Part shown: piece after piece, positions 34,359 through 44,425 of the stretch
How the letters are laid out: each line of letters starts with the position of its first letter
Numbering within the stretch: position 1 is the stretch's first letter
Made by a program: the position numbers and the translations under genes
DNA from: an uncultured Pelagibacteraceae bacterium
GTDB taxonomy: Bacteria > Pseudomonadota > Alphaproteobacteria > Pelagibacterales > Pelagibacteraceae
DNA length: 55,403 bases
Direction of reading: 5' to 3'
Assembly (NCBI GenBank): GCA_902582385.1
Contig: CACHRX010000005.1
Span: forward strand, 1 to 55,403
The notes under the pieces: generated by a model
What the model saw: the letters and a program-made list of their open reading frames with translations, nothing else
Database searches by the model: none
What the model was told of the DNA's origin: nothing

Positions 34359-35569
34359 TGAGAAGGGTAGTAATTACAGGTTTAGGAATAGTATCTTGCC
34401 TTGGTAATAATCAAGAAGAAGTCCATCAATCTCTTTTAAATTCAAAATCAGGAATATCATTTAGTGAAGAATATAAAGAGCATAACCTAAAAAGTCATGT
34501 TCATGGAAAACCAAAAATTAAACTAGAAGATCATGTGGATAGGAAAACAATTAGATTCATGGGTTCTGGGTCTGCTTATAATTATATTGCAATGAAAGAA
34601 GCAATTGCAGATTCAGGACTTGAAGAAAAAGATGTAAGTAATTTTAAAACAGGAATTGTTATGGGGTCAGGTGGACCTTCAATTGAAAATGTAATTTTAG
34701 CAGCAGATAAAACTAGAGCTAAGACTCCTAAATTAATGGGACCATTCATTGTTCCAAGAACAATGGCTAGTACTGCCTCGGCAACACTTGCTGTTCCATT
34801 TAAAATTAAAGGAACGAACTATACTATGAGTTCTGCTTGCGCAACAAGTGGACATTGTATTGGAAATTCAATGGAACTAATCCAAATGGGAAAACAAGAT
34901 ATTGTTTTTGCGGGAGGCAGTGAAGAAATACATTGGGCAATGACGGCGATGTTTGATGCTATGACTGCATTATCATCAAAATATAATGATACACCACAAA
35001 CGGCATCGAGAGCATATGACAAAACTAGGGATGGTTTTGTAATTGCTGGTGGTGGAGGAGTTCTAGTTCTTGAAGAATTCGAACACGCTAAAGCTAGAGG
35101 AGCTAAAATATACGCTGAATTAACTGGCTATGGAGCAACATCGGATGGATACGATATGGTAGCTCCATCTGGCGAGGGAGCAGTAAGATGCATGAAAATG
35201 GCAATGGCAACGTCTAAAAATAAAATTGATTATATCAATACTCATGGAACATCAACTCTGGTTGGTGACATTACAGAATTAAATTCTGTTAAAGAAGTGT
35301 TTGGAAATGAAATTCCAAAAATTAGTTCAACTAAATCTTTATCTGGACATCCTTTAGGAGCTGCTTCAGTTCATGAAGCAATATATTGTTTAATTATGAT
35401 GAAAAATAATTTTATAGCAGGTTCTGCAAATATAAATGAAATGGATGAAGAGGCTAAAAAATTTCCAATAGTTGCTAAAACTGAGACAGGAGTAAATTTA
35501 AATACGGTGATGTCTAATAGTTTTGGATTTGGTGGAACCAATGCAGCTTTAATTTTTGAGAAAGTATAA
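34358..35569 (+). CDS. fabB: 3-oxoacyl-ACP synthase I
   Basis: The 403-residue condensing enzyme has the nucleophile Cys in [14 protein letters not shown] near residue 160 and the His pair in [12 protein letters not shown] and [14 protein letters not shown]. The N-terminal [17 protein letters not shown] is typical. Together with FabA it elongates the unsaturated branch. It is followed by fabI after two bases. Confidence 0.97.
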   Translation: MRRVVITGLGIVSCLGNNQEEVHQSLLNSKSGISFSEEYKEHNLKSHVHGKPKIKLEDHVDRKTIRFMGSGSAYNYIAMKEAIADSGLEEKDVSNFKTGIVMGSGGPSIENVILAADKTRAKTPKLMGPFIVPRTMASTASATLAVPFKIKGTNYTMSSACATSGHCIGNSMELIQMGKQDIVFAGGSEEIHWAMTAMFDAMTALSSKYNDTPQTASRAYDKTRDGFVIAGGGGVLVLEEFEHAKARGAKIYAELTGYGATSDGYDMVAPSGEGAVRCMKMAMATSKNKIDYINTHGTSTLVGDITELNSVKEVFGNEIPKISSTKSLSGHPLGAASVHEAIYCLIMMKNNFIAGSANINEMDEEAKKFPIVAKTETGVNLNTVMSNSFGFGGTNAALIFEKV

Positions 35570-35571
35570 TT

Positions 35572-36357
35572 ATGAGTTTAATGAAAGGTAAAAAAGGACT
35601 GATTATGGGAGTCGCCAATGAGAGATCTATTGCTTGGGGTATTTCGCAAAAACTTGCTGAAGCCGGAGCGGAACTTGCATTTACTTACCTTGGAGATGCA
35701 TTGAAAAAAAGAGTCATTCCTCTTGCAGAAAAACTCCATTCGAAAGTGACATTTAGCTGTGATGTAGAAAAAAAAGAAGAGATTATAAAATTATTTAAAG
35801 ATATCAAATCTGAATGGGGTCAAATAGATTTTGTAGTTCATGCTGTTGCTTTTTCAGATAAATCAGAACTATCAGGTGAATATTTAAATACTACAAGAGA
35901 AAACTTTTTAAGAAGTATGTTAATTTCATGCTTTTCATTTACAGAAGTTGCAAAGGAAGCTTCAAAAATAATGAGAGAAGATGGTAGTATGTTAACTTTA
36001 ACTTATGAGTCTACTAAAGCTATTCCAAACTATAATGTAATGGGGGTGTGCAAATCAGCGCTTGAAGCAAGTGTAAAGTATTTAGCAAGAGATTTGGGTG
36101 CAAAAGGGATAAGAGTAAATGCTATCAGTGCAGGACCTATAAAAACTTTAGCAGCATCTGCTATTGGTGATGCAAAGTTTTTATATAAATGGAATGAAGA
36201 CCATTCTTTCCTAAAAAGAAATGTAGATATCCATGATGTTGGTAATTCTGCTTTATATTTATTAAGTGATCTTGCAAAAGGAGTGACTGGTGAAGTTCAT
36301 TATGTAGATGCAGGGTATAATAAGGTTGGAATGCCAGATCCAAAAAATATTAAATGA
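35572..36357 (+). CDS. fabI: Enoyl-ACP reductase (NADH)
   Basis: The 261-residue SDR enzyme completes the elongation cycle. The cofactor site is the FabI type GVANERSIAWGISQKLAEAGAEL, and the catalytic pair is in LTYESTKAIPNYNVMGVCKSALEA (Tyr-x6-Lys). The substrate loop region SAGPIKTLAASAI is also conserved. It is the third gene of fabA-fabB-fabI. Confidence 0.96.
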   Translation: MSLMKGKKGLIMGVANERSIAWGISQKLAEAGAELAFTYLGDALKKRVIPLAEKLHSKVTFSCDVEKKEEIIKLFKDIKSEWGQIDFVVHAVAFSDKSELSGEYLNTTRENFLRSMLISCFSFTEVAKEASKIMREDGSMLTLTYESTKAIPNYNVMGVCKSALEASVKYLARDLGAKGIRVNAISAGPIKTLAASAIGDAKFLYKWNEDHSFLKRNVDIHDVGNSALYLLSDLAKGVTGEVHYVDAGYNKVGMPDPKNIK

Positions 36358-36363
36358 AAAGAT

Positions 36364-36576
36364 ATGAAAAAAATCTTAATATATTCATTTTTAGTAATTG
36401 CACTATTAGCTATTTTATCAATATTTATTTTAAGAGAAGTTGAAAAAGATAGAAATGCAAAAGAAAGGTATGATAACGCTGACAAAGGTCATCAGACATG
36501 TGTCAATGTATTAAATAATAGTAAATTTAGTCATAAATCTTTATCTTGGAAACTTGACAAATGTAAAGCTCCATAA
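36364..36576 (+). CDS. Membrane-anchored 70-residue protein of unknown function
   Basis: It has a Lys start, one hydrophobic helix (residues about 4-23) and a charged soluble tail with two cysteines, Cys46 and Cys67, which could form a disulfide if the tail is periplasmic. The tail ends SWKLDKCKAP. It follows fabI by six bases and is likely the last gene of that operon. No family is recognised. Confidence 0.65.
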   Translation: MKKILIYSFLVIALLAILSIFILREVEKDRNAKERYDNADKGHQTCVNVLNNSKFSHKSLSWKLDKCKAP

Positions 36577-36617
36577 TGGAAAAAATAAAAATTGCTTTAA
36601 TATAGGTTCCTTTAAAT

Positions 36618-38690
36618 TTATTCTACAGCTTGTTTCATAGAAAGTTTTACTTTACCCCTGTCAAAACCAATTACTTTAACTTTCACTTCATCACCCTCTT
36701 TAACAACATCAGTAACTTTACCAACTCTTTTATCAGCTAATTCTGATATATGAACAAGGCCATCCTGCTTTCCTAAGAAATTAACAAAAGCCCCAAACTC
36801 CATAATTTTCATAACTTTACCTTTATAAATTTTATTTATTTCGGCTTTCGCGGTAATATCCTTAATCATTTGCATAGCAATGTTTCTAGACTCCTCATCA
36901 GGTGCCGCAACTGTTACTACACCTTCGTCATTTACATCTACCTTAGCACCTGATTTTTCAACAATTTCCCTAATTGTTGCTCCACCTTTTCCAATTACAG
37001 CAGCAATATCTTTTTTATCGACATTAACCTGTTCCATTTTTGGAGTATGTTTACCAACATCATCTCTTGACACTGATAGTGCTTTATTCATTTCACCTAA
37101 AATATGAACTCTTCCATCTTTGGCTTGGTTTAACGCCTGCTCCATGATTTCAAATGTAATCCCAGTTATTTTAATATCCATCTGAAGTGAGGTAATTCCG
37201 TCTTTAGTTCCAGCAACTTTAAAATCCATATCACCTAAATGATCTTCATCACCTAAAATGTCTGATAGAACACTAAAATCATCACCTTCTTTAATCAAAC
37301 CCATCGCAATACCTGCAACTGGTTCTTTAATAGGTACTCCGGCATCCATTAATGCTAAAGATGTTCCACAAACAGTAGCCATTGAAGAAGAACCGTTAGA
37401 CTCTGTAATTTCTGAAACTATTCTAAAAGTATATGGAAAAGAATCTTTTGAAGGGAGTGATGAATTTATTGCTCTCCATGCAAGTTTACCGTGACCAATT
37501 TCTCGTCTTCCAGTTCCAATTCTTCCAGTTTCACCAACTGAGAAAGGAGGAAAGTTATAATGAAGCATAAATCTTTCTCTATGTTGCCCATCTAAACTTT
37601 CTAATCTTTGTTCATCATCTGAAGTTCCTAAAGTAGCAACTACAATCGCTTGGGTTTCACCTCTAGTGAATAGTGCTGAACCATGAGTTCTTGGTAAGAT
37701 ACCAACTTCACATGAAATAGCTCTAACATCGGAAAGACCTCTTCCATCAATTCTCTTTTTTTTCTCTAGAATGTCAGTTCTAACAATAAATTTTTCTAAA
37801 CTTTTTAATTGACTATTTACATCTAGATCGGTGTAATTCTCATTTTCCTCATAAAGTTTTTTGGCTTTATCTGTAATCTCTGAAATTTGATTTGATCTAT
37901 CTTGTTTGTCTTTAGTTGCAAAAGCTTTTTTAAGATCATCTGTAAATGTTAGTTCAAGTTTTTCTTTAATTTCGGATAAGTCTTTTTTCTCAACAATCCA
38001 TTCTGGTTTTCTACACTCTTTAGCAAGTTCTTCTATCATTTCAACAACAGGAACAAAGCCTTCATGTCCAAACTTAACAGCATTTAACATTTCTTCCTCT
38101 GTTAAACCATTTGCTTCAGATTCAACCATTAGTACTGCATCTTTGGTTCCTGCTACAACCAAATCTAAACTGGAATTCTCTAGTTCAGTTTTTGATGGAT
38201 TTAAAATATACTCGCCATCAACAAATCCAACTCTAGATGCTCCGACAGGACCCATAAAAGGCATTCCTGAGATTGCCAAAGCTGCTGAAGATGCTGTAAT
38301 TGCTAAAATATCTGGTTGGTTTTCTTTATCGTATGAAATTACGGTTGGTAATACCTGAACCTCATTTTTAAATTCATCTGGAAATAAAGGTCTAATCGGT
38401 CTGTCAATTAACCTTGATATTAATGTTTCACTTTCAGTTGGTCTAGCTTCTCTTTTAAAATATCCTCCTGGAATTTTTCCACCTGCATAATATTTCTCTT
38501 GGTAGTTTACAGATAAAGGAAAATAATCAATATCTGGATTTACTTTCTTTGCTCCTACTACTGTTGCTAAAATAACTGTTTCACCGGATTTTGCTATTAT
38601 TGCTCCATCTGCTTGTCTTGCTACTTTACCAGTCTCTAGACTTATTTTCTTTCCCGCTACTTCTATTTCCTTTTTGTATACTTTAAACAT
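36618..38690 (-). CDS. pnp: Polyribonucleotide nucleotidyltransferase (PNPase)
   Basis: The 690-residue 3'-5' phosphorolytic exoribonuclease has two RNase PH domains ([27 protein letters not shown] in the first; [15 protein letters not shown] and the catalytic [22 protein letters not shown] in the second), then KH ([20 protein letters not shown]) and S1 ([17 protein letters not shown]). It lies 57 bases behind rpsO; that gap carries a short repeat just before the start codon. Confidence 0.97.
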   Translation of the reverse strand: MFKVYKKEIEVAGKKISLETGKVARQADGAIIAKSGETVILATVVGAKKVNPDIDYFPLSVNYQEKYYAGGKIPGGYFKREARPTESETLISRLIDRPIRPLFPDEFKNEVQVLPTVISYDKENQPDILAITASSAALAISGMPFMGPVGASRVGFVDGEYILNPSKTELENSSLDLVVAGTKDAVLMVESEANGLTEEEMLNAVKFGHEGFVPVVEMIEELAKECRKPEWIVEKKDLSEIKEKLELTFTDDLKKAFATKDKQDRSNQISEITDKAKKLYEENENYTDLDVNSQLKSLEKFIVRTDILEKKKRIDGRGLSDVRAISCEVGILPRTHGSALFTRGETQAIVVATLGTSDDEQRLESLDGQHRERFMLHYNFPPFSVGETGRIGTGRREIGHGKLAWRAINSSLPSKDSFPYTFRIVSEITESNGSSSMATVCGTSLALMDAGVPIKEPVAGIAMGLIKEGDDFSVLSDILGDEDHLGDMDFKVAGTKDGITSLQMDIKITGITFEIMEQALNQAKDGRVHILGEMNKALSVSRDDVGKHTPKMEQVNVDKKDIAAVIGKGGATIREIVEKSGAKVDVNDEGVVTVAAPDEESRNIAMQMIKDITAKAEINKIYKGKVMKIMEFGAFVNFLGKQDGLVHISELADKRVGKVTDVVKEGDEVKVKVIGFDRGKVKLSMKQAVE

Positions 38691-38701
38691 TTCATTTCCA
38701 T

Positions 38702-38721
38702 TTCGTTTCGTTCGTTTCGTT
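38702..38721 (-). repeat. ACGAA repeats in the pnp leader
   Basis: On the minus strand the leader reads AACGAAACGAACGAAACGAA, four ACGAA units in 20 bases, ending 11 bases before the pnp ATG. The stretch is G/A-rich and unusual for this AT-rich genome. It may act as or mask the ribosome binding region. Confidence 0.5.
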
Positions 38722-38747
38722 CCATCCCATTCTACTTATATTGACTT

Positions 38748-38996
38748 TTACTTTCTCAAATTCAATTTTGAAAGAACATTTTTGTAAGAATCCATTTTAT
38801 TTTTTTTTAAGTATTCTAACAATTTTTTTCTTCTATTTACCGCTCTCAGCAATCCAACTGATGAATGTTTGTCTTTTTTGAATTGTTTAATATGTTTTGA
38901 GAGAGTTTCAATTTTTTCTGTTAACAATGCAATTTGTATCTCTGAAGATCCTGTGTCTTTATTATGAATTGCTAGTTCTTGTACCTTTTTATTCAT
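38748..38996 (-). CDS. rpsO: 30S ribosomal protein S15
   Basis: It has 82 residues, close to the usual 88-89, with HNKDTGSSEIQIALLTEKI, LSKHIKQFKKDKHSSVGLLRAVNRRKKLLEYLKK, both diagnostic. It binds 16S rRNA helix 20-22. It precedes pnp, as in most bacteria, but follows rbfA directly because truB is missing. Confidence 0.96.
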   Translation of the reverse strand: MNKKVQELAIHNKDTGSSEIQIALLTEKIETLSKHIKQFKKDKHSSVGLLRAVNRRKKLLEYLKKNKMDSYKNVLSKLNLRK

Positions 38997-39008
38997 GTCT
39001 TATTTTCC

Positions 39009-39377
39009 TTATTTATTTGTTTGTTTGATTAAGTTTTCTATTTTTTCTGCATACTCAAAAGAGTCGTCTTTTCTAAAAAGTAATTTTGGTAAAAATTTCA
39101 TATCCACCTTTTGGGATAAAATTTTTCTAATTAAAAATGAGTATTCTTTTAAAACTTTCACAACTTCCTCTGCATCTTTTCCTCCTAACGGAAGGACATA
39201 TGCTTTAGCAATTTTTAAATCTTGACTCATTCTTACCTCAGTAACTGTTATAGTATTTGTTTCTAAATTGGGGACCTTAGCTTCATTTCTAATAAAAATC
39301 ATGCTTAAAGACTGCTTAATCATTTCACCAACTCTTAGCTGTCTTTGGGTTATTGGTTTTCCTATTCTATCAGCCAT
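39009..39377 (-). CDS. rbfA: Ribosome-binding factor A
   Basis: The 122-residue KH-type 30S maturation factor contains RQLRVGEMIKQSLSMIFIR, ITVTEVRMSQDLKIAKAYVLPLGG and LPKLLFRKDDSFEYAEKIENL, which are typical of the family. Its ATG overlaps the last base of infB. Confidence 0.93.
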   Translation of the reverse strand: MADRIGKPITQRQLRVGEMIKQSLSMIFIRNEAKVPNLETNTITVTEVRMSQDLKIAKAYVLPLGGKDAEEVVKVLKEYSFLIRKILSQKVDMKFLPKLLFRKDDSFEYAEKIENLIKQTNK

Positions 39378-41593
39378 TAAATTGACCTCTCAGTAGATGT
39401 AACACTAAAAGCCTCTATTGTGTCATTTTTTTGAAAATCTACGTAATCTTTCACTGTAATTCCACATTCTTGTCCATTACTTACCTGTTTTACCTGATTT
39501 TTTTCCCTAAAAAGGGTTCCCACTTTTCCAATATAGATTATTGCACCATCTCTTATAATCCTTACATCTGAATTACTTTGTATTTCTCCATCAACTATTT
39601 TTGACCCTGCTACTTTGCCTGCTCCAGAAACTTTAAATATTTCTAAAATTTGAGCTGTTCCAATAATTGTTTCTTTTACATCTGGAGTCAATAATCCTGA
39701 CATTCTTTGTTTAATATAATCTAATACCTCATAAATAATATTATAAGAAGAAATCTTAATCTTTTCAATTTCAGCTAATTTTTTTGCCTCTTTACTTGGT
39801 TTTACATTAAATGCTATTAAAACTGCATTAGAAGCTTTAGCTAAAGTAACATCAGTTTCAGTTACCATTCCAATATCTGACAAAATTATTTTTGGTTTTA
39901 CCTCATCATGTTTAATTTGACTAATAGCATTTTTAATTGCTTCGGAAGATCCATGGACATCTGACTTAATTATTAAATTTAATTCTTCAATTGATTTATC
40001 TGAAAAGGCTGATTCTTGAGTAGCAAATGATAATGGATTTTTTCCTTCTTTACTTTCCTCAGCCCTATTTTCACTAAGACTCTTCGCATCTTTTTCATTA
40101 TCAAGAACAATAAAATCATCTCCAGCTTTAGCAGCACCATTAATACCTAAAATTTCAACAGGTGTTGAAGGTGATGCTTCATTGATATTGATGCCTTTAT
40201 CATTAATTATTGCTCTTACTTTTCCCCATTTTAATCCACTTACAAAAAAATCACCTTTTTTAAGAGTCCCTGTTGTAATAATAATAGTTGCAACTGGACC
40301 ACGACCCACATCAATTTTTGATTCTAAGACTACTGCTGTTGCTTTTGATTCAAAGTCAGTTTTTAAATCTAAGATTTCTGCTTGCAAAATAATTGCTTCA
40401 ACAAGCTTATCTAAGTTTAATTTTGTCTTGGCGGATATTTCAACCATTAATGTATCTCCTGATAAGTCTTCAGCTATTAATTCATGCTCTAATAATTGAT
40501 TTTTTATTTTTTGTGGGTCAGACTCCGGTAGATCACATTTATTTATGGCTACAACGATAGGAACATTCGCAGCTTTTGCATGTTTAATTGACTCTACTGT
40601 TTGAGGCTTAACACCATCATCAGCAGCAACAACTAAAACAACTACATCAGTCAACTTAGATCCTCTAGCTCTCATTTCTGTAAAAGCAGCATGTCCAGGA
40701 GTGTCAATAAATGTTAATTTATTTGATTTATTTTCAATTTGATAAGCACCGATATGCTGTGTTATTCCTCCAAATTCTCCTGATACAACATTTGCACTTC
40801 TTAAAACATCTAAGACTGATGTTTTTCCATGATCAACGTGTCCCATAACAGTTACAATTGGGGGTCTATTCTTTAAATTTTCTACTCTTGTCGCTTTAAT
40901 TTTTTGAATAATTTCCTCTGCCTTTTCTTCTCGAATTGGATTATGACCAAACTCTTTAACTAAAAATTCAGCTGTATCTGCTGCTAAAGTTTGGTTAATT
41001 GTTACAGTTACACCCATTCCAAAAAGATATTTAATAACATTACTTGATTGTTCTGCCATACGATTTGCAAGCTCTCTGACAGTTATAGCTTCTGGAATAT
41101 TTATATCTCGTTTTACTGGTTTTAAATTTTCTTTATTTTCATTTTTAATCAAATTTTTTTGCTCTTTTTCTCTTGCTCTTTTGACTGAAGCTAAACTTCT
41201 TTCTCTTGCCTCAATTTCATCACTTAGTGCTCTTGAAACTGTTAATTTCAATTCTCTTTTTTTTGTTCCTGATTTTAGTTTTTTTCCCTCACTTTCACCC
41301 TTAAGTCTTTTTGTAGCTCTTTGTTCAGCTAATTTTCTTCTCTCAAAATCATTCTGTATTGGAGGTGTTTTTGGTGGAAAAGATGGTTTAAAAGATGATC
41401 CACGGCTTGTTGGAAAAGTAGATTTCGATTTAATACTGACTGAAGGCTGTTTAAAAGAACCTCCTTTTTTAACAAAATTACTTTTTTGTTTTTCAATTAC
41501 GACTGAGTTTTTACTTTGAGTTTTAGCTTTCTCTATACTCTTTATAGATTTTTTGGTAGCACCAGAAATAGTTAATTTTGTTTTTTTTTCCAT
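39377..41593 (-). CDS. infB: Translation initiation factor IF-2
   Basis: The 738-residue GTPase delivers initiator tRNA. A Lys/Ser-rich N-terminal extension is followed by the IF2_N domain (ITVRELANRMAEQSSNVIKYL), G1 GHVDHGKTSVLD, G3 DTPGHAAFTEMRARG, G4 NKCDLP, and domains II-IV ending in VKDYVDFQKNDTIEAF. It is shorter than the E. coli protein because the N-terminal region is compact. It is 10 bases behind nusA; the ylxR gene often found between them is absent. Confidence 0.97.
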   Translation of the reverse strand: MEKKTKLTISGATKKSIKSIEKAKTQSKNSVVIEKQKSNFVKKGGSFKQPSVSIKSKSTFPTSRGSSFKPSFPPKTPPIQNDFERRKLAEQRATKRLKGESEGKKLKSGTKKRELKLTVSRALSDEIEARERSLASVKRAREKEQKNLIKNENKENLKPVKRDINIPEAITVRELANRMAEQSSNVIKYLFGMGVTVTINQTLAADTAEFLVKEFGHNPIREEKAEEIIQKIKATRVENLKNRPPIVTVMGHVDHGKTSVLDVLRSANVVSGEFGGITQHIGAYQIENKSNKLTFIDTPGHAAFTEMRARGSKLTDVVVLVVAADDGVKPQTVESIKHAKAANVPIVVAINKCDLPESDPQKIKNQLLEHELIAEDLSGDTLMVEISAKTKLNLDKLVEAIILQAEILDLKTDFESKATAVVLESKIDVGRGPVATIIITTGTLKKGDFFVSGLKWGKVRAIINDKGININEASPSTPVEILGINGAAKAGDDFIVLDNEKDAKSLSENRAEESKEGKNPLSFATQESAFSDKSIEELNLIIKSDVHGSSEAIKNAISQIKHDEVKPKIILSDIGMVTETDVTLAKASNAVLIAFNVKPSKEAKKLAEIEKIKISSYNIIYEVLDYIKQRMSGLLTPDVKETIIGTAQILEIFKVSGAGKVAGSKIVDGEIQSNSDVRIIRDGAIIYIGKVGTLFREKNQVKQVSNGQECGITVKDYVDFQKNDTIEAFSVTSTERSI

Positions 41594-41603
41594 AACTCAT
41601 TAC

Positions 41604-43157
41604 TCAATCTTTATAAATTATATTTCTTGCAGACATAATTAACTCATCTGCTTCTTCTTTTGACAAAGCAAAATCTTCTAAATAACCTTGGATTCTTACT
41701 CTTTCCCCTTTAATTACGTCAAAACCACCAGTAAGTTCATCTGAGGCTAAATCTGCAAAGTCTTCTAATTTTAAAATTTTCTTCTCACCTAATGTAACTA
41801 ACATTCCAGGTGTTAAACCCTTTAAGTTTATTAACGGCTCCTCGAGGCCTAAGTCTTTTATTCTCTGAGAAATATCTTCTTGATCTTTTTCATAAAATTC
41901 TTTTGCTCTTTCAATTAATGCTTTGGCAGTATCTTCTTCAATACCTTCTATTTTAATTAAATTTTCAGCTGAACTGTCTTTAATATCATCTATTGTTGAA
42001 AATCCCTCAGCTACAAGTAATTGACCCAATGTCTCATCTAGTTCCAAATTTTTTACAAAATTTTCTGTTTTTTCTTTAAATTCTTGCTGTCTTCTCTCAG
42101 AGTCTTCCTGATCAGTCATGATGTTGATTTCATAATTAAGTAATTTTGTTGCTAATCTCACATTTTGTCCTCTTCTCCCAATTGCCTTACTTAAGTTTTC
42201 CTCTGTTAAAATAACATCAAGTTTTTTTCTCTCTAAATCAACATTAACTCTTTGGACTTCTGCAGGTGACAATGCATTTGAAACTAAAATTGCTGGATCT
42301 TCTGACCAATTAACAATATCTATTTTTTCTCCCTGTAATTCATTAACAACTGCTTGTACTCTTGAACCTCTCATACCAACACAAGCGCCAACTGGATCTA
42401 ATGAAGTGTCCACTGCCTTCACACAAATTTTTGCTCTACTTCCAGGATCTCTAGATGATGATTTGATTTCAATTAAACCATCATAAATCTCTGGAACCTC
42501 TTGAATGAATAATTTTTCCATAAACTTTGGGTGTGCTCTTGATAAAAATATTTGTTGACCTCTAGGTTCTCTTCTAACATCATAACAATAAGCTTTAATC
42601 CTGTCACCAGCCTTGATGTTTTCTCTTGGAATCATTTCATTCTTTTGAATAATTGCCTCTGTTCTTCCTAAATCAGTAATAACATTTCCAAATTCTAATC
42701 TTTTTACAATACCACTTAAAATTGTGTCTTTTTTGTCAATAAAATCATTGAATTGTCTCTCTCTTTCAGCCTCTCTTACATTTGAGCTAATTACTTGTTT
42801 TGCAGTTTGAGCAGCTATTCTTCCAAAATCAAAAGAGGGTAGTGGCTGAAGTACTTCATCACCAATTTTTTTGTCTTTATTAATTTCATTTAAAGTTATT
42901 GCATCTTCAAGTTTAATTTCTAAATTCGAATTCTCTGGATTTTCTGAAATTATTAATTTTCTAAAAAGTTCTATGTCTCCATTTTCCCTATTAATTAAAA
43001 CTTTAATTTCATTCTCTTGACCAAATTTAGATTTTGCAGCTTTTGCTATACCTGTTTCCATAGAACTAATGATTAGTTCTTTATCAATAGATTTTTCTAA
43101 TGCTACCGCCTCTGCTATTCTTAGCAATTCTAATTTATCAGCTCTTTTATTTAACAT
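41604..43157 (-). CDS. nusA: Transcription termination/antitermination factor NusA
   Basis: The 517-residue protein starts MLNKRADKLELLRIAEAVA with the N-terminal RNA polymerase-binding domain, then S1 (GIVKRLEFGNVITDLGRTEAII), two KH domains (DPVGACVGMRGSRVQAVVNEL; LSKAIGRRGQNVRLATKL) and C-terminal helix-hairpin-helix repeats (EGFSTIDDI; LKGLTPGMLVTLGEKK). The ATG at 43157 has GGAG 11 bases upstream and is preferred to the ATG at 43196, which lies in a terminator hairpin. rimP, the usual preceding gene, is absent; metK precedes instead. Confidence 0.96.
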   Translation of the reverse strand: MLNKRADKLELLRIAEAVALEKSIDKELIISSMETGIAKAAKSKFGQENEIKVLINRENGDIELFRKLIISENPENSNLEIKLEDAITLNEINKDKKIGDEVLQPLPSFDFGRIAAQTAKQVISSNVREAERERQFNDFIDKKDTILSGIVKRLEFGNVITDLGRTEAIIQKNEMIPRENIKAGDRIKAYCYDVRREPRGQQIFLSRAHPKFMEKLFIQEVPEIYDGLIEIKSSSRDPGSRAKICVKAVDTSLDPVGACVGMRGSRVQAVVNELQGEKIDIVNWSEDPAILVSNALSPAEVQRVNVDLERKKLDVILTEENLSKAIGRRGQNVRLATKLLNYEINIMTDQEDSERRQQEFKEKTENFVKNLELDETLGQLLVAEGFSTIDDIKDSSAENLIKIEGIEEDTAKALIERAKEFYEKDQEDISQRIKDLGLEEPLINLKGLTPGMLVTLGEKKILKLEDFADLASDELTGGFDVIKGERVRIQGYLEDFALSKEEADELIMSARNIIYKD

Positions 43158-43171
43158 TTTTATATTTGCTC

Positions 43172-43197
43172 CAAAAAAAAATGGGCTTACGCCCATT
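43172..43197 (-). terminator. Intrinsic terminator/attenuator in the nusA leader
   Basis: On the minus strand AATGGGC-GTAA-GCCCATT forms a stable 7-bp hairpin with a tetraloop, followed at once by a run of nine T. It lies after metK but only about 15 bases before the nusA ribosome binding site, leaving no space for a promoter between it and nusA. Transcription of nusA must therefore read through it. Confidence 0.8.
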
Positions 43198-43221
43198 AAG
43201 GAAATTCAATGATGTAGGAGC

Positions 43222-43249
43222 AATATATTAAAGTTTTTTTTTAATTCAA
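43222..43249 (-). promoter_or_regulatory. Predicted nusA promoter upstream of the attenuator
   Basis: TTGAAT (43244-43249) and TATATT (43222-43227) are spaced 16 bases on the minus strand in the metK-nusA gap. A transcript from here would begin near 43215 and run into the hairpin at 43180-43197. TTGCTCC at 43217-43223 and GGAGCAA at 43166-43172 are perfect inverse complements; in read-through transcripts from metK this pairing would cover the GGAG ribosome binding site. Confidence 0.5.
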
Positions 43250-43255
43250 TAGAAA

Positions 43256-44425
43256 CTATTTTAAAAAAAAGCTCATTTTATCAGTCTTTTCCCAAGAAAA
43301 TGCTCCATTACTTTCGGGTGCTCTTCCAAAATGACCATAAGCAGCTGTTTTTTCGTAGATTGGCTTATTCAGATTTAGCATTTCTCTTATACCTCTTGGG
43401 CTCAAATCAAAATTTTCACTTATTTTATTTTTAACAAATTTATTTTTTTCTAAATCATTATCAAATAAATCTACATAAATAGATAGTGGTTTTGAAACCC
43501 CAATTGCATAAGCAAGCTGAATTAAACATTTATCTGCAATCTTTGAGGCAACAATATTTTTTGCTATATATCTTGCTGCATAAGCTGCTGATCTATCTAC
43601 TTTGGTAGGATCTTTTCCTGAAAATGCTCCACCACCATGTGGTGCCGCTCCCCCATAAGTGTCAACTATAATTTTTCTTCCTGTTAAACCACAATCTCCA
43701 TCAGGACCACCAATAACAAAATTGCCAGTTGGGTTTACATAAAACTCTTCTTCATTAAAATCCCTTAAAAAATTTTCTGGAATGGACTTTAATAAATATG
43801 GTCTCAATAATTCTTTGACTTCATTTTGATTTACGTCTTCAGAATGTTGGGAGGAAATTACAACAGATTTAACTTTATTTGGTTTACCATCTAAATATTC
43901 AAAAGTTACCTGGCTTTTAGAGTCAGGTTCAATATTCTTTAATTTACCTGACTTTCTATCTTCTGCCATTAATCTTAAAATTTTATGAGAATAATGAATT
44001 GGAGCTGGCATCAACATTTCTGTTTCATTACAAGCATATCCAAACATAATTCCTTGATCACCTGCTCCCTCATCTTTATTTCCAGAGGAATCTACTCCCA
44101 TTGCTATATCAGCTGATTGGGAATGCAAGTGGCTTTCAATCTTAGTTTCTTCTTTCCAAGTAAAACCTTTTTGATCATAGCCTATATCTTTTATACAATT
44201 TCTTACTTTGTGAACTAACTCATCTTTTTTAATTTCTGGACCTCTAACTTCTCCAGCAAGTACTACTTTATTTGTTGTGGTTAATGTTTCACAGGCAACT
44301 CTTGAAAATGGATCTCCTGATAAATAACAATCAACAACCATATCTGAAATTCGATCAGAGACTTTATCTGGATGACCTTCAGAAACTGACTCACTAGTGA
44401 AAAGATAATTTTTAAGATCACTCAT
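43256..44425 (-). CDS. metK: S-adenosylmethionine synthetase
   Basis: The 389-residue enzyme makes SAM from methionine and [38 protein letters not shown] and the P-loop-like [27 protein letters not shown] are the three conserved blocks. Its start overlaps the lnt end by eight bases, so there is no leader and no room for a SAM riboswitch of its own. Confidence 0.97.
   Translation of the reverse strand: MSDLKNYLFTSESVSEGHPDKVSDRISDMVVDCYLSGDPFSRVACETLTTTNKVVLAGEVRGPEIKKDELVHKVRNCIKDIGYDQKGFTWKEETKIESHLHSQSADIAMGVDSSGNKDEGAGDQGIMFGYACNETEMLMPAPIHYSHKILRLMAEDRKSGKLKNIEPDSKSQVTFEYLDGKPNKVKSVVISSQHSEDVNQNEVKELLRPYLLKSIPENFLRDFNEEEFYVNPTGNFVIGGPDGDCGLTGRKIIVDTYGGAAPHGGGAFSGKDPTKVDRSAAYAARYIAKNIVASKIADKCLIQLAYAIGVSKPLSIYVDLFDNDLEKNKFVKNKISENFDLSPRGIREMLNLNKPIYEKTAAYGHFGRAPESNGAFSWEKTDKMSFFLK

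Noticed and set aside
43158-43255. SAM riboswitch between metK and nusA
   Set aside because: Marine SAM-II/SAM-V riboswitches were considered because of the hairpins near metK. The element lies downstream of metK, not upstream; metK itself overlaps lnt with no leader; and I could not recognise the conserved aptamer bases. A terminator/attenuator for nusA explains it better.
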